A DNA stretch of 64,000 nt from Algibacter amylolyticus (GCF_014202225.1 NZ_JACHGE010000002.1:428636-492635); one strand, 5' to 3'. Counted from the first letter of the stretch, positions 40,364 to 50,384 are shown. The notes: generated by a model not told the origin, from the letters alone. Translations and numbers: made by a program.

Positions 40364-43165
40364 ATGATAAAAATCCGCTTTCTAACAGGACTTTTTTTGC
40401 TATTCGCAATGGGAGTTCATAAGGTCAACGCACAAATAAGTACAAGTAGTCATATAGAAGTTCAACCCGATGCCGATAGAAATTTGCTTTATAGCGTAAG
40501 TGCTCCGGGCGATTCTAATTCCATGGTTTGGGGATTAGATACAGCTTGGGCAAGTTTAGAAAACATGAAACGCGGTATTGCTTTTATGGGTGCAGATAAC
40601 GTTGATGTGGTTCGTGTCTCTTATTTTACAGACAAACCTTTGGTTAATGGCGAGCTTCATCCGGATATTAAAGCGCTTATAGATAAGCGTCTGGGATATA
40701 TAGATTTGTTTGGCAGACCCATGCAACTTACCATGAATAGTGTGCGTTTGTCTGTAGATTCTAGTTTTGGAACGCAAGGCAATTATAACCCCGTTACTTG
40801 GGCGGCAAACATAGCGGCAACAATAACATATTATGAAGAAGCGGGACATGAAGTTATTTCGGTTTCACCTTGTAATGAATGCGATTTAGGAAACTCATAC
40901 GGTAATGGTGATAAACAATTTAGTGCCGATTTAAATACAGAATTACGCAAATTACCAGAGCTTGATGGTGTTCGTATTTCGTCTAGTACTTTAAATGCAG
41001 ATCAAGCATTGCCTTGGTATACCTTTTTAAAACCAACATTAGATGAAGGTAATACGCACCAATTAGCAGGGACTTTTAATAGTTATGCCACCTTTTTTCA
41101 AACGGTAAGAACTGATGGTTTATATGCCAGTAACGATGAGTTGCATAACGTTATTGAGTCCATGGTTGGGTTGGAGTACGGCGCACAAATGGGAATTTGG
41201 TGGGGAACACCAGAGTTTGCAGGTGGGCAGTTTGTAAAAGCTTCAGATGGCGATAGGTTAGGGTATGCAGAACACCGTCCTAATTGGACAGCCGCGTCGG
41301 TTTATAGAACTCCCGATGGTAAAGTTGAGGCTTTTCTTGGTGCATCAGAAAGGCAAGCAACGGCTACATCTTACAAATTTATATCTACAGATAGAGCGGT
41401 TTATTATGATGGTTATGGTCCGCAAAGAGAATTTTTTATAGAAGTTCCAGGTGGTACCGGGTATCATCAAAATCAACCTAATGCCGAACGTGTTATTAAT
41501 ATTCAATGGGGCGCTGATATACAACCAGCCATTAGCGGTATGTATAAATTGGTAAATAGAGAAAGCGGAAAGGTGATACAAACTGCTAATGGTTCTGCCA
41601 ATAATGGAGCGAATTTAGAAGTTGCTACAGATAGCGATCAGGGTTATCAGCAATGGGAAATGAGTGCGGTTCCTGCCAATGTTGGTGGCGATTTTAGTTA
41701 TTATAAAATTGGATTAGGAAGCAGTACTAACAAAAAAATGGCTGTTGATGCTTCTAACCTTGAAAATAATGGTAATGTTATTTCTTATGAAGATAGCAGC
41801 AGTTTAAATAGACAATGGTTTATTGAATATGTTGAAGATGGCTGGTTTTATATTGGCAGTCGTATTAGTGGGAAATTCTTAGATGCCGCAGCAACTTCCG
41901 AAAATGCAAATGTTCGCCAATGGGAGAAAAAAACCGGCGTGAATGGTTATAGTCAGCAATGGCGATTTATTCCTATAGACGCACCGGTAGAGTTTAATGC
42001 CCCGGCAGCTCCAGCTAATTTAGTGGCTACTGCACAAGAAGAATCTATTTTATTAAACTGGAATACAAACCCTGAAAATGATGTTACTGGTTACACTGTT
42101 TTTAGAGCAGAAGCATCAGGAGGACCATACAGTACTATTGCTAGAAATGTATTAGCAACCTCGTTTGTAGATAATACAATTACAACAGGTTCTACCTATT
42201 TCTATCAAATTAAAGCGATTGATAAATCGTTAAATCAATCAGAGTATTCCAACCAAGTTTCTGCAATAGCTACAGGAAACGATGCGCTTGTTGCACACTT
42301 TGAGTTTGAGGATACTATTACCGATAAGTCCGCTAATTTAAATCACGCTTCATATACCGGAGCAGTGACTTACAGCGCTGGCGAGGTAGGATCAAAATCA
42401 GTAACTTTAAATGGCTCAGACACATATTTACAATTACCAGCAGAAATTGCAAACCAAAGCGAAATTACTGTGGCTACTTGGTTAAATTGGGGTGGTGGTA
42501 ATGTTTGGCAACGTATTTTCGATTTTGGTAATAATCAAAATGAATTTATGTACATGTCTCCATATTCTGGAACAGGATATTTACGCTTTGGTATTAATAA
42601 TGGTAATGGTTTGCAAACATTAGATGCTACTGAAGCCTTACCAGAAAATGAGTGGGTTCATGTGGCTGTAACCTTAGGGGAAACAGTATCTAGACTTTAT
42701 GTTAATGGGGCTTTAATTGATGAATCAAGCAGTATAACAGCAAGACCAATAGACTTTAAACCACTGTTTAATTATATAGGCAAAAGTCAGTTTAGTAGTA
42801 ATCCTTTATTAAATGGAAGTATCGACGATTTTAGAATTTATAATTACGCCTTAACTCCAGAAGCTATTGCTAATTTGTACAACAAAATATTATCGGTAGA
42901 AGCTTGCAAAAATAATTGTATTGAAGGGCTTTCTGTTTGGCCTATGCCAGCAAACGATGTTTTAAATTTCAGCTTTGCTAAAACCGATAACCAAATAACA
43001 ACGGCTAAATTTTATGATATGAATGGCAGATTGTTATTAAACCAAAGCATTGAAAATACTAAAGGTGCCACTGTTAATATTTCGCAATTACCAACAGGAA
43101 TGTATATGCTTAAGTTGAAGCGGGGAGACCGAGTTACCATAAAAAAACTAGTTATAAAACACTAA
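40364..43165 (+). CDS. T9SS-secreted candidate glycoside hydrolase with RICIN, FN3 and LamG domains
   Basis: This 933-residue protein has a signal peptide (to about residue 24). Its N-terminal domain (about 25-390) I cannot place in a known GH family. It looks like a TIM-barrel hydrolase: SPCNECDLGNSYG contains Glu172 in an N-E context typical of a clan GH-A acid/base, and GLEYGAQMGIWWGTPEF offers a candidate second glutamate. A ricin-type beta-trefoil lectin follows (about 390-543, with three GxxLxxxxxxxxxxQQW-type repeats), then a fibronectin III domain (544-635), a LamG/concanavalin-like domain (638-850) and a T9SS type A sorting domain (855-933, ending in KKLVIKH). It should therefore act outside the cell on polymer. 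It lies amid GH43 and GH154 genes and is followed by a hairpin. Confidence 0.8.
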   Translation: MIKIRFLTGLFLLFAMGVHKVNAQISTSSHIEVQPDADRNLLYSVSAPGDSNSMVWGLDTAWASLENMKRGIAFMGADNVDVVRVSYFTDKPLVNGELHPDIKALIDKRLGYIDLFGRPMQLTMNSVRLSVDSSFGTQGNYNPVTWAANIAATITYYEEAGHEVISVSPCNECDLGNSYGNGDKQFSADLNTELRKLPELDGVRISSSTLNADQALPWYTFLKPTLDEGNTHQLAGTFNSYATFFQTVRTDGLYASNDELHNVIESMVGLEYGAQMGIWWGTPEFAGGQFVKASDGDRLGYAEHRPNWTAASVYRTPDGKVEAFLGASERQATATSYKFISTDRAVYYDGYGPQREFFIEVPGGTGYHQNQPNAERVINIQWGADIQPAISGMYKLVNRESGKVIQTANGSANNGANLEVATDSDQGYQQWEMSAVPANVGGDFSYYKIGLGSSTNKKMAVDASNLENNGNVISYEDSSSLNRQWFIEYVEDGWFYIGSRISGKFLDAAATSENANVRQWEKKTGVNGYSQQWRFIPIDAPVEFNAPAAPANLVATAQEESILLNWNTNPENDVTGYTVFRAEASGGPYSTIARNVLATSFVDNTITTGSTYFYQIKAIDKSLNQSEYSNQVSAIATGNDALVAHFEFEDTITDKSANLNHASYTGAVTYSAGEVGSKSVTLNGSDTYLQLPAEIANQSEITVATWLNWGGGNVWQRIFDFGNNQNEFMYMSPYSGTGYLRFGINNGNGLQTLDATEALPENEWVHVAVTLGETVSRLYVNGALIDESSSITARPIDFKPLFNYIGKSQFSSNPLLNGSIDDFRIYNYALTPEAIANLYNKILSVEACKNNCIEGLSVWPMPANDVLNFSFAKTDNQITTAKFYDMNGRLLLNQSIENTKGATVNISQLPTGMYMLKLKRGDRVTIKKLVIKH

Positions 43166-43183
43166 AGTATTTTTTAATTAACT

Positions 43184-43214
43184 AAAAAGGTTATCGGGTA
43201 TAGATAGCCTTTTT
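43184..43214 (+). terminator. Intrinsic terminator after the secreted candidate hydrolase
   Basis: AAAAAGGTTATC (43184-43195) pairs with GATAGCCTTTTT (43203-43214) with one G-T wobble and a 7-nt loop, ending in a five-T run. It separates the gene at 40364 from the GH154 gene. Confidence 0.7.
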
Positions 43215-43315
43215 GCGTACATGTATTTAATCTTTAACTAAGTTTAATAAAGCTTAAATATTTTAAGTATATCTTGTATTTCAAACAAAAAATAAATCTA
43301 TAAACTTTAATATCG

Positions 43316-44548
43316 ATGAGCTATAAAATAAAATATGCGTTTCTCATTTTCACAATTTCTGTGGTAAGTTTCAACACGAGTTATGCGCAAAAAGAATCGC
43401 CTGAAGAGGTGCGGGAGTTTTTAGTTTCTTCATTAATAAAAATTGGAGATCCGGTTTTAACAGCGTTAAGTAAAAATGAATTAAAAGTAAAAATGCCTGT
43501 TGAAAAATCTCCTGGCGCTTGGGACGACCGCAAACACGTTACCTACCTAGAGGCATTTGGAAGGTTGCTTTCTGGTATGGCACCATGGTTAGAATTAGGA
43601 CCAGATACTACCAAAGAAGGTAAGTTAAGAGCTAAATATATTAAAATGGCTCAGGTTTGTGTTGCAAATGCTACCAATCCAGAATCGCCAGATTTTATGA
43701 ATTTTAATAACGATAAACAGCCTTTAGTGGATGCTGCTTTTTTAGCACAAGCTTTAATTAGAGCACCAAAACAACTGTGGGAACCTTTAGATGAAAAAAC
43801 AAAGGAAAATGTTTTAACAGCTTTTAAATCTACACGCGTTATAAAACCATATTATAGTAATTGGTTGCTTTTTTCTGGAATGATTGAAGCTGCTTTATTA
43901 AAGTTTGATGCGGGTGCAGACATGATGCGTTTAGATTACCCTTTAAATAAACATAAAGAATGGTATCTAGGAGATGGTATGTATGGTGATGGTCCAGACT
44001 TCCATTGGGATTACTACAATAGTTTTGTAATTCAGCCAATGATTTTGGATATTTTAAACGTAGTTATTGAAAAAGATAAACACTACAAAAGAGATTTTGA
44101 TACGGCATTAAATCGAGCAAAACGCTATGCAGCTATACAAGAACGGTTAATTTCTCCCGATGGTACCTATCCGCCAATAGGGCGCTCTTTAGCTTATCGT
44201 TTTGGTGCGTTTCAATTATTATCGCAAGTCGCACTTTGGAATCAACTACCTAAAAACGTAGCACCAGCCCAAGTACGTTCAGCTTTTTATACCATGATTC
44301 ATAATCAAATAAATGCACCTGGTACCTTCGATAAAAAGGGTTGGTTGCAAATTGGTTTGTATGGACATCAACCTAATATTGGAGAAGGTTATATTTCTAC
44401 AGGGAGCTTGTATTTATGTTCCGAAGCTTTTTTAGTACTCGGTTTACCTGCTAACGATGTATTTTGGACAGATGCTTATAAACCATGGACACAAAAGAAA
44501 ATATGGTCTGGTGAAAACATACCCATCGATCATGCTATAAAAAATTAA
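43316..44548 (+). CDS. DUF2264 protein, GH154 beta-glucuronidase type
   Basis: The 410-residue exported protein (signal peptide ending near SYAQKE) matches DUF2264, now counted as glycoside hydrolase family GH154, an alpha/alpha-barrel family. Clear family segments are TYLEAFGRLLSGMAPWLELG (about 75-94), WLLFSGMIEAALL, DYPLNKHKEWYLGDGMYGDGPDFHWDYYNS (split over about 210-240) and SPDGTYPPIGRSLAYRFGAF. A GH154 enzyme of gut Bacteroides acts as a beta-glucuronidase on arabinogalactan, so this gene supports that substrate here. It has its own 100-nt leader after a hairpin and ends at another strong terminator, so it may be a separate transcript or a readthrough product. Confidence 0.85.
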   Translation: MSYKIKYAFLIFTISVVSFNTSYAQKESPEEVREFLVSSLIKIGDPVLTALSKNELKVKMPVEKSPGAWDDRKHVTYLEAFGRLLSGMAPWLELGPDTTKEGKLRAKYIKMAQVCVANATNPESPDFMNFNNDKQPLVDAAFLAQALIRAPKQLWEPLDEKTKENVLTAFKSTRVIKPYYSNWLLFSGMIEAALLKFDAGADMMRLDYPLNKHKEWYLGDGMYGDGPDFHWDYYNSFVIQPMILDILNVVIEKDKHYKRDFDTALNRAKRYAAIQERLISPDGTYPPIGRSLAYRFGAFQLLSQVALWNQLPKNVAPAQVRSAFYTMIHNQINAPGTFDKKGWLQIGLYGHQPNIGEGYISTGSLYLCSEAFLVLGLPANDVFWTDAYKPWTQKKIWSGENIPIDHAIKN

Positions 44549-44554
44549 TTACTT

Positions 44555-44585
44555 AAAAAAGCACCTCCAAAGAGGTGCTTTTTTT
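44555..44585 (+). terminator. Intrinsic terminator after GH154
   Basis: AAAAAAGCACCTC (44555-44567) and GAGGTGC (44572-44578) form a tight stem with a CAAA loop, followed by seven T. It ends the main hydrolase run. Confidence 0.92.
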
Positions 44586-44873
44586 ATGGTTGTAATAAAA
44601 AATTAAGTTTACAAGACAAGTTTTGTCTCGTTCCTTGCTATTACTAGATCTAGCCTAATCAATAAATTTCCTTTTAAGTTGTTTTCAACCCGTTTTTTAA
44701 CTGATTTACACCCCATTATTATAACGCAATGGTGGTTACTTTACAAAACCAACTAAATGTTTTTTTATATAAGCAGGTGTTTTACACCACATAAAAAGCA
44801 CATGTTTTTAGTATTTGTAAAACTATTTAGTTGTCCTAAAAAATTAAGTCTAACTAATTTAAAACTAAAAATC
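44586..44873. promoter_or_regulatory. Control region of the secreted carbohydrate-binding gene
   Basis: This 288-nt leader contains the second copy of the 28-bp element (44691-44718) and a short inverted repeat AGACAA/TTGTCT (44614-44628). An open frame from an ATG at 44757 runs into the gene, but its first 39 codons encode no signal peptide. I therefore treat it as leader. Confidence 0.5.
44691..44718 (+). promoter_or_regulatory. Putative HTCS operator, copy 2
   Basis: It shares CGTTTTTTAAC, GATTTACACC and the final TTA with the element at 22978-23005; three of 28 positions differ. It lies 156 nt before the chosen ATG at 44874. Copy 1 has a similar distance (165 nt) to susC, which supports a common regulatory role. 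Confidence 0.55.
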
Positions 44874-45749
44874 ATGAAAAAAATTACATTAACTATTTAT
44901 TTATTAGCGCTAAGTTTTGCAGCTGTTAATGCTCAAACCACAGAACCATTTCTTGTAGAAGCTGAGTCTGGTACATTAGGAAGCGATTATGCTACAGGAA
45001 CCGATGGATCTATTACTTATGTGTACCCAACAACAGATTTAGCTGCAAGTGGAAGCCCTGGAAACGACACTAAAGTGATTACTTATAGCTTAACTTTTCC
45101 TGAAGCAGATACTTATGATTTATACGTAAAACTTAACGTTGGTGCCGCTGGTAATAACGACGATAGTTTTTTTACCCCTAGAGCCGTTGGAAGTAATGTT
45201 GTAGATGATGGTAGTTATTGGGTAAACATTAATCAACTAGACGTGACGGGACACACTTTATCTACAGATATTGTTACTGGAGATAATGTAGGCGGGCAAA
45301 TTCTTGAAGAATGGAAATGGGTAAATGTATCTAATTATCATGCTACAGGTACAGATTGGAACTACTCTGTAAATCCTGGAGCACTAACTGTTACGTTTCA
45401 AATAGGAGCAAGAGAAAATGGATTATTAATAGACAAATTAGTTTTTGGAAAAACAAGTTCTAGTTATACCGTAGCTGAATTAGAAGCAGCCACGACGTTA
45501 AGTGCAAAAAAACATAACACTTTAAACTCTGTAACATTATATCCAAACCCTTCAAAAGGAGCATTTAATATAAAATCCAACGAGCAATCTGTGTCTTATA
45601 AAATTTACAGCATATTAGGAGCCAAAATAGAAGAAGGTGTGTTTGGTTTAGGATTAAGTAGCTATGGCGAAAATTTAAAATCCGGAACTTACATTTTAGA
45701 TTTACAAGCCAATGGAAAAAGAAGTGTTTCTAAAATTGTGAAACTATAG
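44874..45749 (+). CDS. T9SS-secreted carbohydrate-binding-module protein
   Basis: I start this gene at ATG 44874 (291 residues) because the signal peptide MKKITLTIYLL...AVNAQ begins there. The mature part (about 24-200) opens with EPFLVEAESGTLGSDY, the classic start of a CBM6/CBM35-like beta-sandwich, and contains LTFPEADTYDLYVKL and GLLIDKLVFGK strands. A T9SS type A sorting domain ends it (about 215-291: LYPNPSKGAF, SGTYILDLQANG). No catalytic domain is present, so it is probably a surface or released glycan-binding protein that helps capture substrate. The gene stands alone between two terminators and has its own copy of the putative HTCS element. Confidence 0.85.
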   Translation: MKKITLTIYLLALSFAAVNAQTTEPFLVEAESGTLGSDYATGTDGSITYVYPTTDLAASGSPGNDTKVITYSLTFPEADTYDLYVKLNVGAAGNNDDSFFTPRAVGSNVVDDGSYWVNINQLDVTGHTLSTDIVTGDNVGGQILEEWKWVNVSNYHATGTDWNYSVNPGALTVTFQIGARENGLLIDKLVFGKTSSSYTVAELEAATTLSAKKHNTLNSVTLYPNPSKGAFNIKSNEQSVSYKIYSILGAKIEEGVFGLGLSSYGENLKSGTYILDLQANGKRSVSKIVKL

Positions 45750-45760
45750 AGTAACCTCAT

Positions 45761-45798
45761 TAAAAACCATGTAAACTTAAATCTTTACATGGTTTTTA
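45761..45798 (+). terminator. Intrinsic terminator after the carbohydrate-binding gene
   Basis: TAAAAACCATGTAAA (45761-45775) and its exact reverse complement (45784-45798) enclose an 8-nt loop, with a T-run in the right arm. Confidence 0.88.
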
Positions 45799-46001
45799 AT
45801 GTTATATACATGAATACTAAATTACTAGAGGTCTTAACCAAGCCTCACATATTTAATTGTAGAAAGTAAAAAATATTGGTTTTTAACTACAAGCCTTATT
45901 TACAAACAAACAACAATACCCCAAATTTTTATAACAGTTACTAAAACCTACTTCCTAGTAATGGAATTAAAAATTAAACTAACTAAATTAAACTTTAAAT
46001 A

Positions 46002-49000
46002 ATGTATAAACTAATAAGATTCTTTAGTGTTGTTCTGTTTTTAGCAACAACTCAAGGGTATTCGCAAGAGCCTAATTTAGAACAAAAAAGCAACTTACCA
46101 ACAACACTTCATACAACACAAAACTTTAATGGTTCTGGTGTCGTAGATATCATAAGTCTTCCGGTAGATATGTATGAAAACATGTCTATAGAAATAAAAG
46201 CAACTATTAATACCGCCGATGGTAGAGGATTAGATTTCGATCTTAGAAAAAAGGATTTTACAGGTTTTAGAACCTCATTAAGTACAGATAAATTTCAGTG
46301 GACAGCGCCTTTATCGAGTGCCTATATGATGAATTTTTCTTCAACCGAAGAACAAACCATTCGTTACGCAGTAGAAGGAAATACTGTTCATATATATCAA
46401 AACGGGAGCTATATTGAATCTAAAAGTTTAGAGGTTATTTATGATATAGTTGATGGTGTTGAAAATACAAATCCAGACCTTTCCAATATGACCGAGGGGC
46501 CAAATGTTCTGGAAAATGCATTTGGAGATCTAACCACACAAACCCCTTTACAAGCTGGATGGGATAATAATGGCGCTGGTAATGTACCATGGAATACGCC
46601 AAATAGTAGTTCTGGTGTTCGATTTACAAATACCTTAAATAGTAATTTGTCTTACAATGGCGAAACTTACACAGAAACAAATCATTTTATGATGATGCGT
46701 TGGGAAAGTGGTGTAAGTAATACTTCCTCTTATTATTACCCAGTAACATTGGAAGCTAACACAACTTATAATCTTAGTTCGTTATATACCTATTGGGGAA
46801 ACGGTACTTCTGGTACATTTAAAATAAGCGCTAGCCAGGAAACTACAGGAAACAATATCATTAACCAATTTGTAACAACTATTGGTAATGGCAACCAACG
46901 AAAATTAGCCGATAGCAATTTAGCATTTACTACAACCGAAGCAGGAACCTACTATTTGTTATTTGAAAACGATGGCCAAGGTATTTGGTTAGTGGGCGAT
47001 TTATCGCTTAAGAAATTTGGAGCAGAACCTCGAATCATTATAGGAAAAAACTATCCAGAAGGTGCCGTTAACATGCAAGTAGCTTCGGTAACATTTGATG
47101 CTTCTGGTTCTTACGCGCCAGTATCTTCTGGCGATTATCCTAAAACACCTGTAAGTATTACGGATGAAGACTATAGCATTACGCGTTTTATTAATGCAGA
47201 AGTTACGGTGTCTGGAAAGTCTGAAGTACATATAACAGGCACAGACCCACTTAGAAACAGTACTGTAGATTTAACATCAGATGATTCGTGGTTATATATT
47301 GAAAGAATTAAACCTTCTAAATTTTTAAATGAAGAACTTAGTTGGTTTGATGCTGTTACCATAAACGGACAACCTTTTGATGATACCAAAGATAGAATAG
47401 CCATTTACGCTTCGGGTTGTGTTATTATTCCAAACGGTAAGGTTGCTATGCAAGAAGCACTTACCATTTACACCGAAGAGAATTTTGGTGGCGATGCTAT
47501 GCCTCTTGAAGTTGAGACTTACCATAACGATTTAGGTGCTTTTAATAACAATGTAAAATCTTTTAAACTTAAAAAAGGGTTTGCAGTTACATTGGCTAAT
47601 AATGCTAATGGTACGGGTTACAGTAAAATGTTTATCGCTAGCGATGACGATATGGAAGTATCTATGTTGCCAGAAGGATTTATTGCAACAGCAACAGATC
47701 AAAGTAGTTTTGTGTCCTTTATTAGAGTTTTTAAATGGCAATGGAACTCCAAAAAAGGACTTTCAAATAAATTAGCTGGCGATGCCAATTACCAAGCAAG
47801 TCCAACAATAACCTACAATTGGTCGGCAGGAGGCGACACAGAAAGTGTCGATGCTACCTTCGTACCAATGCGACATAATTTAGGATGGGATTCTTTTACA
47901 AAAATCAACTCATCAACAAATGTATCTCATGTTTTAGGGTATAATGAACCTGCAAGACCAGATCAAGCAAACATGTCGGTGGCTTCTGCTATCAACCAAT
48001 GGCCAGAAATTTTTAAATCGGGCTTAAGAATTGGTTCACCTGCACCTGCAGCAATTGGTAGTTCGTGGCTTAATGAGTTTATAAAAATTTGCGACGAACT
48101 TAATTATCGAGTAGATTTTATTGCTTTTCATGCCTATCAAGATCAACCAACAAGTTGGTGGGGATGGAATATTTCTTCAGCATCTCTTGGAGGAAGACCA
48201 GTATGGATTACAGAATGGAATAATGGTGCAAACTGGACCAATGGGGCAGATGCGTCTAAATGGCCAGATGTTAGCGGACCTAGATTTTACCCTAATGGCG
48301 ATCCTATTTTAGATGAAAACGGTGTTCAAAAAACAGGCTCATTACCACTTACACCTGCTAATGCCGAAAGAAATAAAGTGAAGCTAGAGCAAATATTAAA
48401 TTACTTTGAAACCAACGATTTAGTAGAACATCACTTTTTATACCAATGGGTTAACGATGCTAGAACTTTAGAGCTAGGTGGACAAATTACACCTGCGGGC
48501 GAAATGTTTGGCGAATTTAATTCTGGTACAGGTTTTAAAAAGTCTAACGAATATAATCATCTATGGAAAATTGCGCCGCCTTGGTTAAATCAGGACTTTT
48601 CAGAAGATTATAGCCAAAGTTTTATTTCGTGGTACGACCATAATGGCGAAACGGGTAAAAATTATATTCTAGAAAGAAAAACAGATACCGATGCCGTATT
48701 TGTACCTATTGCAACTTTAGTAAAAGGTGAGGATTATGAAGCCGGAGAAACCGTTAAATTTTACGACAATCTTACGTTTAATTCAGCAAAATATAGAGTA
48801 AGAGCAACGAGTTATAAGGATACGCAATCCATATACTCTAGAGAAGTAGAAGTAACTATCGATCAGCCAGCAGAAGCACCTGTTTTAACAGGTAGTGCCG
48901 TGTCTGGAACTATTATTCAATTAGATTGGAATAATGCAGCCAATGCTAAAAGATATACTTTAAAACGCGCTAATACTGTAGATGGCACCTTTGAAATCAT

Positions 49001-50324
49001 AGCAGAAAACTTAGATGCCTTAACGTATAGAGATGAGAATTTAACAGCAACTACAACGTATTATTATAAAGTTGTTGGTGTAAATAGTTCTGGCGAAGGG
49101 GAATACTCAAATGTTGTGGATGTTACAACATTAGGTATAAATGCTCCTAATGAGATAGAAAACTTGTATATATCTTCTGGAGATGCTGCTAGTATTATAA
49201 CATGGAATTTTGTTTTTGATACGTATTATAATATATCTAAATCATCAAATCCAGAAGGACCATTTACAACTATCGCTACCGAGTTTGATGGTGTACGTTA
49301 TGTTGATGATGTAGATGTTGTAAATGGCAATACATACTATTACAAAGTCCAACCTGTAAATGCCGAAGGTGATGGGCCAGAATCTAATGTGCTTGTAGCT
49401 AAACCAGAAATGGGGCAGCATGCAAAATTCAGGTTTAACGAAAATACAGGATTAATAGCTTATGATGAATGGGGTGGATTTCATGGCGAATTAAAAAACA
49501 ACGCCATGTGGTCTGCCGGTAATGATGGTAGTGCGGTAACACTATCAGAAACCGATGAATCGTATGTGCAATTGGGTGATAATGTGGTGTATGGACTTCA
49601 AGATTTTTCTATTGTATCATGGTTTAAAACACCTGCAGTAACCAATAATTATTTACGTCTTTTCGATTTTGGGTCGGCCGGCGATAAGTACATGCTACTT
49701 ATTCCAAAGGCTAATGAAACAGAGTCTAGATTTATAATATCTCCATTGGAAGGTAACCGATATAATATTTATATGCCTTGCGATTTTCCGGTAGATGAAT
49801 GGGTACATGTTGCTCTAACTTTAGAAGGAACAACGCTTAAATATTTTATTAATGGCGAATTAGTTTTTACAGATAATAACTGTAATCTAACACCATCGGA
49901 TGTTGGTGAAACCCATCAAAATTACTTAGGAAAGTCTCAACAATCTCAAGATAAATACACCAACCAGAGTTACGATGAATTTAGAATTTATAACTACGCA
50001 TTAAGCGATACAGGTATAGCCGAACTTTATAATAATACTGGTCTTTCGGCAGAATCAATAGACCCGATGGGTAACGATGGTCTACAAGTATATCCAAATC
50101 CAATAGGTACCGGTGAAGATTTTAATATGAAATGGAGTAATAACAAAATTCAAATTAATAATGCAACCATATCTATTTACAACATTTTGGGCGAACGTGT
50201 TCAATCGGATAAAATGGATATTACCAATCAAATTAAACTTACGGCTCCAAAAACAAGTGGTATTTATTTTATAGATATCAGAGCTAAAAATTATACAACA
50301 AGAGCAAAAATTGTTGTGAAATAG
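46002..50324 (+). CDS. Giant T9SS-secreted GH128-like (Glyco_hydro_cc) hydrolase with binding domains
   Basis: This 1440-residue extracellular enzyme has a signal peptide (to about residue 22). Beta-rich N-terminal domains follow (about 25-480, one resembling a carbohydrate-binding jelly roll), then a beta/gamma-crystallin-like segment (about 485-563: IYTEENFGGDAM). The catalytic domain (about 570-810) is of the Glyco_hydro_cc type: LGYNEPARPDQANM carries Glu649 and WITEWNNG carries Glu738, the probable acid/base and nucleophile. Two fibronectin III domains (about 957-1045 and 1047-1137), a LamG domain (1138-1350) and a T9SS sorting domain (1361-1440) finish it. GH128 members described so far are mainly endo-beta-1,3-glucanases. 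In this locus an endo-beta-1,3-galactanase role on the backbone is worth considering. It is the only clear candidate endo-enzyme besides GH30. The ara operon follows 60 nt later. Confidence 0.85.
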   Translation: MYKLIRFFSVVLFLATTQGYSQEPNLEQKSNLPTTLHTTQNFNGSGVVDIISLPVDMYENMSIEIKATINTADGRGLDFDLRKKDFTGFRTSLSTDKFQWTAPLSSAYMMNFSSTEEQTIRYAVEGNTVHIYQNGSYIESKSLEVIYDIVDGVENTNPDLSNMTEGPNVLENAFGDLTTQTPLQAGWDNNGAGNVPWNTPNSSSGVRFTNTLNSNLSYNGETYTETNHFMMMRWESGVSNTSSYYYPVTLEANTTYNLSSLYTYWGNGTSGTFKISASQETTGNNIINQFVTTIGNGNQRKLADSNLAFTTTEAGTYYLLFENDGQGIWLVGDLSLKKFGAEPRIIIGKNYPEGAVNMQVASVTFDASGSYAPVSSGDYPKTPVSITDEDYSITRFINAEVTVSGKSEVHITGTDPLRNSTVDLTSDDSWLYIERIKPSKFLNEELSWFDAVTINGQPFDDTKDRIAIYASGCVIIPNGKVAMQEALTIYTEENFGGDAMPLEVETYHNDLGAFNNNVKSFKLKKGFAVTLANNANGTGYSKMFIASDDDMEVSMLPEGFIATATDQSSFVSFIRVFKWQWNSKKGLSNKLAGDANYQASPTITYNWSAGGDTESVDATFVPMRHNLGWDSFTKINSSTNVSHVLGYNEPARPDQANMSVASAINQWPEIFKSGLRIGSPAPAAIGSSWLNEFIKICDELNYRVDFIAFHAYQDQPTSWWGWNISSASLGGRPVWITEWNNGANWTNGADASKWPDVSGPRFYPNGDPILDENGVQKTGSLPLTPANAERNKVKLEQILNYFETNDLVEHHFLYQWVNDARTLELGGQITPAGEMFGEFNSGTGFKKSNEYNHLWKIAPPWLNQDFSEDYSQSFISWYDHNGETGKNYILERKTDTDAVFVPIATLVKGEDYEAGETVKFYDNLTFNSAKYRVRATSYKDTQSIYSREVEVTIDQPAEAPVLTGSAVSGTIIQLDWNNAANAKRYTLKRANTVDGTFEIIAENLDALTYRDENLTATTTYYYKVVGVNSSGEGEYSNVVDVTTLGINAPNEIENLYISSGDAASIITWNFVFDTYYNISKSSNPEGPFTTIATEFDGVRYVDDVDVVNGNTYYYKVQPVNAEGDGPESNVLVAKPEMGQHAKFRFNENTGLIAYDEWGGFHGELKNNAMWSAGNDGSAVTLSETDESYVQLGDNVVYGLQDFSIVSWFKTPAVTNNYLRLFDFGSAGDKYMLLIPKANETESRFIISPLEGNRYNIYMPCDFPVDEWVHVALTLEGTTLKYFINGELVFTDNNCNLTPSDVGETHQNYLGKSQQSQDKYTNQSYDEFRIYNYALSDTGIAELYNNTGLSAESIDPMGNDGLQVYPNPIGTGEDFNMKWSNNKIQINNATISIYNILGERVQSDKMDITNQIKLTAPKTSGIYFIDIRAKNYTTRAKIVVK

Positions 50325-50384
50325 AGCACTTAAAATACAATGTGCTAAGTAAAATAAAACAGTAATAAGATAAAATTTTTTAAA

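Noticed and set aside
44757-44873. N-terminal extension of the carbohydrate-binding protein
   Set aside because: The extra 39 codons do not form a signal peptide. The internal ATG at 44874 starts a typical one, and the upstream DNA looks like a leader.
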